Origin: an uncultured Campylobacter sp.
GTDB taxonomy: Bacteria > Campylobacterota > Campylobacteria > Campylobacterales > Campylobacteraceae
Length of the DNA stretch: 64,000 nucleotides
Direction: 5' to 3'
Assembly: GCF_963518785.1 (NCBI RefSeq)
Contig: NZ_CAUQKJ010000003.1
Location: 1 to 64,000 of the forward strand
The notes under the pieces are model-generated. The model was not told the origin of the DNA. It searched no databases and saw only the letters and a list, made by a program, of their open reading frames with translations. Below are positions 58,952 to 64,000 of this stretch, piece after piece (positions within the stretch are counted from its first letter, which is position 1; each line of letters starts with the position of its first letter). Position numbers and translations under genes: made by a program.

Positions 58952-60460
58952 CTAAGCCTTCATACTCCCCGTATCCTTAAATCTTTGATGCCACGACAGC
59001 GCCTCGCTTAGGATGTGCGGAGTATGCCCCGCACATGGCTGCGCGCATGCCCGCTCGAAATAATCTCTCAGCGCGTCTTGGTAGGTGGGATGCGCGATGC
59101 TTATCATCGCGCGAGCCCGCTCACGAGGGCATTTACCGCGCAGATCGGCGATGCCGTATTCGGTGATGATAACCTGAGTATCGTGCTCGGTATGATCGAC
59201 GTGGCTCACGAATGGCACGATAGCGCTAATCGCGCCGCCCTTAGCGAGCGACGGGCTCAAAAATAGCGACAAATATCCGTTGCGAGCGAAGTCACCGCTA
59301 CCGCCGATGCCGTTTTTCATCTGCGAACCCATGATGTTAGTGGAGTTTACGTTGCCGTAGATGTCTGCCTCTAGCATGCCATTCATCGACACGACGCCGA
59401 GCCTTCTGATAAGCGCTGGCGAGTTGGAGACATCTTGCGAACGCAGTATGATGTGCTTGCGGTAGAAATCGATATTTTTTTGAAATTCCTCGACACCTGC
59501 GGGGCTAAGCGATAGCGCCGTGGCACTTGCAGTGCCTACGACGCCTCTTTTGATGAGATCTAGCATGCCGTCTTGGATCACCTCGGAGTAGCACTGCAGC
59601 CCTTGGTAGCCGGCGCCTTGTAGTGAGCTAAGCACGGCGTTAGCGACGTTGCCGATACCCGATTGTAGCGGCAGTAGCTTCTTTGCGGGAAGTCTGCCAC
59701 AAGCCTCCTCGTTTTTTAAGAATTTTACGACATTGCAGCCGATAGCGCTTGAAATTTCATCCACGGCGGTGAAATTATTGACGCGATCATGCGTCCTAGC
59801 CTCTATGACAGCGACTACTTTGGCAGGATCTACATGCATATAGGGGCTACCTACGCGATCGCCTACGTGCTTGATCGGCAGATCCTCAGCATGCGGAGGT
59901 AGGCGCAGATCTGTAACGTCGTGAATGCCCTCAAGCTCAAGCGACTGGTAGTAATTTACTTCTAAAATAACGCGATCGGCGATATCGAGCCAGGCTTGGT
60001 TGTTGCCTAGCGATGTAGACGGCACGAGCTCGCCGCTTTCTTTAATCGCCACTACTTCGATCACAGCAAAGTTTAGATGTGGAAAAAAGCCTGCCTTAAG
60101 CTGCGCAGCAAGGCTTGATAGATGCACGTCCGCGTATCGCACGGCGCCACTATTTATCGCACGGCGCATATCGGCATCCGTAAAAAACGGCACGCGAAAG
60201 CTCACGGCACCTGCTTTTGCCAAAACTCCGTCTAAAAGCGGATCGGTCGATGCGCCTGTAAAAATTTCGATTTGATAGGGCTCGCCTTTTTCGTGCAGCG
60301 CTGTCGCTCGTTGCGCCAGAGCTTGTGGTAGCGCTAGCGCGCAGCCCGCCCCAACAAAGCCGCTAAAGCCCACCGATGCGCCATTTGGGATCAGTTCGCA
60401 GGCTTTCTCGGCGCTCATAATTTTTGATTTTAGATATTCGTTTTGCACGCGTGAGTTCAT
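58952..60460 (-). CDS. acetyl-CoA hydrolase / succinyl-CoA:acetate CoA-transferase
   Basis: A 502-residue class I CoA-transferase of the acetyl-CoA hydrolase family (AarC/Cat1/SucC-like branch). It shows GFSGFVGAGCALALPQAL at the start, the active-site glutamate in CYSEVIQDGMLDL, GGSGDFARNGYLS and TEYGIADLRGK. It moves CoA between succinate and acetate, or releases acetate, linking acetyl-CoA to the TCA pathway in an organism that ferments or respires organic acids. Length is normal. A promoter lies 29 bases upstream. Confidence 0.93.
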   Translation of the reverse strand: MNSRVQNEYLKSKIMSAEKACELIPNGASVGFSGFVGAGCALALPQALAQRATALHEKGEPYQIEIFTGASTDPLLDGVLAKAGAVSFRVPFFTDADMRRAINSGAVRYADVHLSSLAAQLKAGFFPHLNFAVIEVVAIKESGELVPSTSLGNNQAWLDIADRVILEVNYYQSLELEGIHDVTDLRLPPHAEDLPIKHVGDRVGSPYMHVDPAKVVAVIEARTHDRVNNFTAVDEISSAIGCNVVKFLKNEEACGRLPAKKLLPLQSGIGNVANAVLSSLQGAGYQGLQCYSEVIQDGMLDLIKRGVVGTASATALSLSPAGVEEFQKNIDFYRKHIILRSQDVSNSPALIRRLGVVSMNGMLEADIYGNVNSTNIMGSQMKNGIGGSGDFARNGYLSLFLSPSLAKGGAISAIVPFVSHVDHTEHDTQVIITEYGIADLRGKCPRERARAMISIAHPTYQDALRDYFERACAQPCAGHTPHILSEALSWHQRFKDTGSMKA

Positions 60461-60488
60461 TTTCTGTCCTAGCCGTGATTTGGGCGAA

Positions 60489-60494
60489 ATTATA
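60489..60494 (-). promoter_or_regulatory. TATAAT -10 box for the CoA-transferase gene
   Basis: The minus-strand reading AAATATTATAATTTCGCCC holds a consensus -10, giving a 5' leader of about 20-25 bases. Confidence 0.5.
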
Positions 60495-60499
60495 ATATT

Positions 60500-61409
60500 T
60501 TTGCGCTAAATTTCAAAATCTAAAATTTCGTGCACGAGCTAGGCTATAGAGCAAAATATGGGGGGCGGTCGGTTGGGATACGCCGCAAACGCTTCCGATT
60601 AGGCTTTTTTTGCTTCGGCGGTTTGCAATACCCGCTTGCACAAGCGCTCCGTAAATAGGGTTTTAAGCGCGATTAGAGCTTGGTTTGATGGTCTCGCCAC
60701 GATACCATCAAATGTTCATCGCGCGCCGAATTTTGCGGAATTTAGGCGCAAAATTTACGCATAATTTGTGAGCTGCGATATTTAAATTTAAGCTTCCTTT
60801 TGCAATTTAATCGCTCGCCGCACTTAAATTTAAATATCCGCCTCGCAATTTTAAAATGGATGTTTTGAAATTTATCGCTCGTGGCGTTTAAATTCCGTGT
60901 CTAGCGAGCCTTGAACTCATATCTGAAATTACATCGCTTGCAGTACCACCTTTGCATGCCGCGCTTGGATTTGAATCCGCATTAATTGAAATTCCCTCTG
61001 TCTGAAATTCTAACCTCTTCGCACAATATAGCAGTTTAAAATTTCAAATTTCGCGCTTTTTTGGGAGGGCGGCTCGACGTAGATACGTAAAATTTTGATA
61101 TTTTACGCTTGCAAAATTCTAAAAATTATATCATCGTCACGGCTAAATTGCAGATTTTGTTTAAATTCTAGTTCTTAAAATTGTAGCTTCAGCTGTTGCA
61201 CGGGATTTTTAATTTTAAAGTTTTAGCGCGCGAATTATAATCTTTGCTGAGCCCAAAAATTGACACCATTCAAGACACAAATTTAAATCCGCTTTGGAAT
61301 TTGAAATTTAACCCGCCTAGCCGCTCTTTCGGTCGAGCTTTATAAAATTTCGGCAAATTTTATTTTGCTAAAATTCCAAAAATTCTATCGCTGCAAAATA
61401 GGCGGAATT
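60500..61409. other. long spacer without a supported gene
   Basis: About 900 bases with no open frame that has a ribosome site or family resemblance. Composition alternates between AAATTT-rich and GC-rich patches and resembles the other long spacers of the window. Confidence 0.45.
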
Positions 61410-61928
61410 TTATCTCTGCGGCTTGCCGTCGCCGAATTTTGCGACTATCTCCTCGCTGCAGCTCTCTTTGGGCGCCCAGCCTTCGCGCTTCATCCGCGCT
61501 AGATTGTTGCAGGCCTCCTGCGATCCGCCCTCGCAAAGCTCGTCGTATATCACGAGGCTGCGGCACTGCCCGCTCGCGAAACTCTCCAGCGCCGCGGCGT
61601 TGCCTAGGCAAGCTCGCTCGCGCAGATCGCTCATCGCGCGCCCACCTGTGCCGCTCATTTTATCTCCCTGCTTCCGCTCAGCGAGGGTGGCGAGCTCGCA
61701 CGCGTCTGCGAAAAAGCCCTGCGCTTTGAGGCGGTTTCGCACCACGCCGCGACCGCCCAGATCGTATCTCATCGCCGCTTCGTAGCATGCGGCGGCGTCC
61801 TTTTTACTGCACTTTGCTAAAAGCGCGCTAGTTTTTGCGCCGCTAAATTTAAATTCTTTGGCTTTGCCGTCCGCGTTTGCCAAACTAAGCGCCAGCGCCG
61901 CTGCCAGCGCAAGCTTTAAAGCTTTCAT
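61410..61928 (-). CDS. exported Sel1-like repeat protein
   Basis: A 172-residue protein with a signal peptide (ALKLALAAALALSLANA) and cysteine-paired Sel1-like repeats: KDAAACYEAAMRYDLGGRGV and GSQEACNNLARMKREGW, with Cys residues spaced for intra-repeat disulfides as in Helicobacter HcpA/C-type proteins. The C-terminus is short. It probably acts in the periplasm or is secreted; the role is unknown. It lies upstream or downstream of a second Sel1-like gene on the same strand, 294 bases apart. Confidence 0.75.
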   Translation of the reverse strand: MKALKLALAAALALSLANADGKAKEFKFSGAKTSALLAKCSKKDAAACYEAAMRYDLGGRGVVRNRLKAQGFFADACELATLAERKQGDKMSGTGGRAMSDLRERACLGNAAALESFASGQCRSLVIYDELCEGGSQEACNNLARMKREGWAPKESCSEEIVAKFGDGKPQR

Positions 61929-62222
61929 CTCTGCTCCTTTTGATTTTATTTATCCGCTCGCTAGCCCCGATTTACTGCTTCATCGCGCCGCACCCACGAA
62001 AATTGCTTTAAATTTTAAAACCAAACCTCACTCATTCGAAGCAAAACGGGGCTGCCACGCGGTAATCGGCGCCTTTAAATGCGGATCGCACGCTCATCTA
62101 GGTGCGAGTTGTAAAATTTAAGCTTTCGTGCGGCGAAATTTGCAAGACGTCCGGCAATCTACGCGGTATAGCCCTAAAAAGCAATTTTGCGCCGCTCAAA
62201 GAAGCGCTTTGCCTCTGCCGCG
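61929..62222. other. spacer between two Sel1-like genes
   Basis: 294 bases with no supported gene. Short frames on the plus strand lack ribosome sites and are antisense to the operon direction. Confidence 0.4.
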
Positions 62223-62783
62223 CTAATTTTTCGGCAGCAGATCGAGCACCGCGCAGGCGCGCTTGTTGTGCATTTTGCACGCCCTATCTAGCGCCTGCCC
62301 CGAACGCTCAAAGCTTTGAGGAGTGCCTATTCCTTGGAGATATTTGACCGACAGCTCGTAGCACGCTTCGCTGCTGCCGGCATCGCACTGCTCGCGAAAA
62401 AGCTCAAACGACGCCACGACGTCCTTCTGCACGCCCAGACCGCGCCCTAGCACATCTGCGTAGAAAAAGCACGATAGCTGATCTTTGCGCTCGCAGCCGC
62501 TTTTCAGACCGCGCGCGACGCGCTCGCAGGAGCCTTCGTCGCTTTTTACGATACAGCTTTGCAGATCCGCCCGCGAAATACCGTCAGTTTGGATGACCGC
62601 ATCGGCGCTGCTTTGCGAGCCGGCGCTTGCTTCGCCGCTCTTTATAAAGCGCGCGCTTGCGGTCTCGCCGATACTCGTTGTTTTGCCCGCTTTGCCCGCC
62701 GCAGAAATTTTATCAGCCCGCCCGCTTTCGTCGCAGTTTGCCGCAAGGGCGCAAAATAGCGCCAAAAATAGAAATTTTTTCAT
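62223..62783 (-). CDS. exported Sel1-like repeat protein, second copy
   Basis: A 186-residue protein starting at MKKFLFLALFCALAANC (nine codons into the longer open frame), with a signal peptide, a low-complexity Ser/Ala linker (residues 20-60) and Sel1-like, cysteine-rich repeats: CFFYADVLGRGLGVQKDVVA and SSEACYELSVKYLQGIGTPQ, each with paired Cys residues. It is a paralogue of the neighbouring protein in fold, not closely in sequence. An AGGCAGGT site precedes the ATG. Confidence 0.75.
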   Translation of the reverse strand: MKKFLFLALFCALAANCDESGRADKISAAGKAGKTTSIGETASARFIKSGEASAGSQSSADAVIQTDGISRADLQSCIVKSDEGSCERVARGLKSGCERKDQLSCFFYADVLGRGLGVQKDVVASFELFREQCDAGSSEACYELSVKYLQGIGTPQSFERSGQALDRACKMHNKRACAVLDLLPKN

Positions 62784-62920
62784 ACCTGCCTCCGTTAAAT
62801 TTAGCGCCATTTTAATTAAAAATGCTGAATTTAAGAGAAATGCGCTTCGCCTTAAATTTCAGCTCTATGTCGCAACGCGCTTGGAGCGCAAAATTTAAAG
62901 CGCGCCACCGAAGCGACCCA

Positions 62921-63352
62921 TCACAGGCTCTTTAGCGCCACAAGTACGTTTTGTGCGTCCTGCTCGGGCTTAGCGATTCGGCTAAAGCGCTTTATCTCCT
63001 TGCCGCCTCGAAAAATCAGCGTTTGGCGGTGGTAAAATTTCTTCCCGTCGCCGGTGGTGAAGGTTTCGAGCCGCAGCGGCGCTTCAAGTTCGAATTTTTC
63101 GTCGTTTATGAACTCAAACGTAGCGCCCGTAGCGCGCTTAAACTCGCTCGTGCCCGCCTCGCCCATGCTGCCTACGGCGATAAGCTCAAAGCCGAGGGCT
63201 TTTATCTGCGCAAACGCGCTCTCGTAGGCCTTGCACTGAAGCGTGCAGCCCGTAAGCCCCGCCACGCCGTGCAACTCTGCAGGCAAAAATTTGCCGCTGC
63301 CGCCCATTTTCGGATAGGTAAAAACCACGCAATTTTTCGGTAAATTTATCAT
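62921..63352 (-). CDS. peroxiredoxin-like (AhpC/TSA fold) protein
   Basis: A 143-residue thioredoxin-fold protein. After a strand (NCVVFTYPKMGGSG) comes GLTGCTLQC, which matches the peroxidatic GCT of BCP/AhpC-type peroxiredoxins with a second Cys four residues later, then ALGFELIAVGSMGEAG and FEFINDEKFEL (the later strand positions). Such proteins reduce peroxides with thiols. I start at MINLPKNC because AAAAGGCATAAG precedes it; the open frame extends 13 codons upstream. The family assignment is fairly safe, the physiological substrate is not. Confidence 0.75.
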   Translation of the reverse strand: MINLPKNCVVFTYPKMGGSGKFLPAELHGVAGLTGCTLQCKAYESAFAQIKALGFELIAVGSMGEAGTSEFKRATGATFEFINDEKFELEAPLRLETFTTGDGKKFYHRQTLIFRGGKEIKRFSRIAKPEQDAQNVLVALKSL

Positions 63353-63486
63353 CTTATGCCTTTTGATCGAAATGGGTCGCAAAAATAGCATAAAAAATCT
63401 TAAACCCGCTTAACGGATGAAATTTTAATAAAATTTAGCGTAAAATAAGGGGTAAAATTTCGGCAAATCAAATTCGGAGTTAAATT

Positions 63487-64000
63487 TTGGATATGGACAG
63501 AGCGATAGAAGAACTGGCAAAAAAGCAGCAGCAGTGCAAGATAAAATTTCTAAAACCGCTGATTTTATTGCTATGCATCGCGGTTTTTTCCGTCGGCTGG
63601 TTTATCCACGGCTTGATCCAAAACGAATACTCCTCCGCCGTGCTGATGTCCGCGATGATCCCGATAATTGCGGTAAGCTGCGTATGGGGGATTTATGATG
63701 ATTCCATCGCTAAGTGGGAGTACAACGCCTTTTACAAAGACGCCTTCATCCGTGCTATCATTTCAGATATCGATCCCACCTTTAGATACGAGCCGCAAAG
63801 CGGCATAGACGAAGAAGAGCTCCGCAAAACGGGCATCTATCCGAGCAATGAATTCGTAGCCGAGGATCAGATAGACGGCGTGTATAAAGGGGTGAAATTT
63901 AGCCTAAGCGAAGCGATAAAAATCTATGAAACGCGCGAGTCTATGGAGCTTGTAAGGCTATCTCAAAGGGCTAAAAGCGATCTTTCCGCAACTTTTTTGC
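63487..64000 (+). CDS. DUF3137 membrane protein, partial (third of three)
   Basis: The first 171 residues of a gene cut by the window's end. TTG 63487 has GGAG seven bases ahead; ATG 63493 is an alternative. A basic helix leads to two membrane segments (LILLLCIAVFSVGWFIHGLI and SAMIPIIAVSCVWGIY), then a domain with NEFVAEDQIDGVYKGVKFSL, the DUF3137 pattern of F..D...G...G..F. The layout matches the protein near 41 kb. Confidence 0.7.
   Translation, partial: MDMDRAIEELAKKQQQCKIKFLKPLILLLCIAVFSVGWFIHGLIQNEYSSAVLMSAMIPIIAVSCVWGIYDDSIAKWEYNAFYKDAFIRAIISDIDPTFRYEPQSGIDEEELRKTGIYPSNEFVAEDQIDGVYKGVKFSLSEAIKIYETRESMELVRLSQRAKSDLSATFL

Overview
The window reads as chromosomal DNA of an epsilonproteobacterium, most likely a host-associated Campylobacter of moderate G+C content such as the oral species (C. 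gracilis, C. showae or C. rectus type). The basis is gene content (Campylobacter-style NrdA, PyrG, RecJ, CdsA-Dxr, NFACT protein, NitT-type ABC operon with NnrS, TonB receptors), the absence of clear -35 boxes in front of good TATAAT -10 boxes, and spacers saturated with AAATTT and AAAATTTTAAAATTT. The species call is inference; no rRNA gene is present.

Layout. 0-4.4 kb: tRNA-Ser, a DyP-type peroxidase, then a patch of orphan and broken small genes and a membrane protein. 4.7-10.5 kb (minus): a TonB-dependent receptor behind a periplasmic M16 zinc peptidase, an arrangement like ferredoxin-type iron-protein uptake systems. 11.2-12.0 kb: five tRNA genes (Ser, Cys, Leu, Gly on minus; Ala on plus) with a 51-residue lipoprotein between them. 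12.1-17.8 kb: an A+T-rich array of small genes, all on the plus strand, resembling immunity genes of polymorphic toxin systems (Imm40, DUF4279, DUF6714, DUF7674, Imm45-like, DUF3885) with no toxin; at least four members carry an in-frame stop. 17.9-26.5 kb: core genes (DUF3137 protein, nrdA, DUF945 protein, pyrG, recJ). 27.1-33.1 kb (minus): an operon of a Tat-exported binding protein, permease, ATPase, a giant NnrS protein and a cupin. 33.2-41.8 kb: ilvD, leuC, nitroreductase, NFACT protein, cdsA, dxr and a second DUF3137 protein. 42.1-44.3 kb: tRNA-Val followed at once by a second immunity-like array (Imm32, an unknown protein, a tandem pair of membrane zinc-ribbon proteins). 44.6-50.7 kb: a second TonB receptor, a methyltransferase, remnants of a YbgC-type thioesterase, a very A+T-rich pentapeptide-like membrane protein, MntP and a DUF4197-like protein. 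50.8-58.4 kb: an EamA transporter with a long repeat-rich N-terminus, a ZnuBC-like metal transporter, and an overlapping methyltransferase / di-heme peroxidase / EAL-protein operon. 59-64 kb: an acetyl-CoA hydrolase/CoA-transferase, two Sel1-like exported proteins, a peroxiredoxin-like protein and the start of a third DUF3137 protein.

Three things stand out. First, both main orphan-immunity arrays begin directly downstream of a tRNA gene, and the two tRNAs (Ala, Val) share an identical 19-base 3' junction. Second, broken genes in these islands show in-frame stops (mostly TAG) where a glutamine would fit, so one C-to-T change per gene would explain them. Third, two unrelated inner-membrane proteins (NnrS and EamA) have open, uninterrupted N-terminal extensions of about 665 and 300 residues made of degenerate Asn/Ser/Gln repeats (SAQNF-like), and a methyltransferase carries a shorter insert of similar type, as if the spacer-type A/T sequence had been captured in frame.
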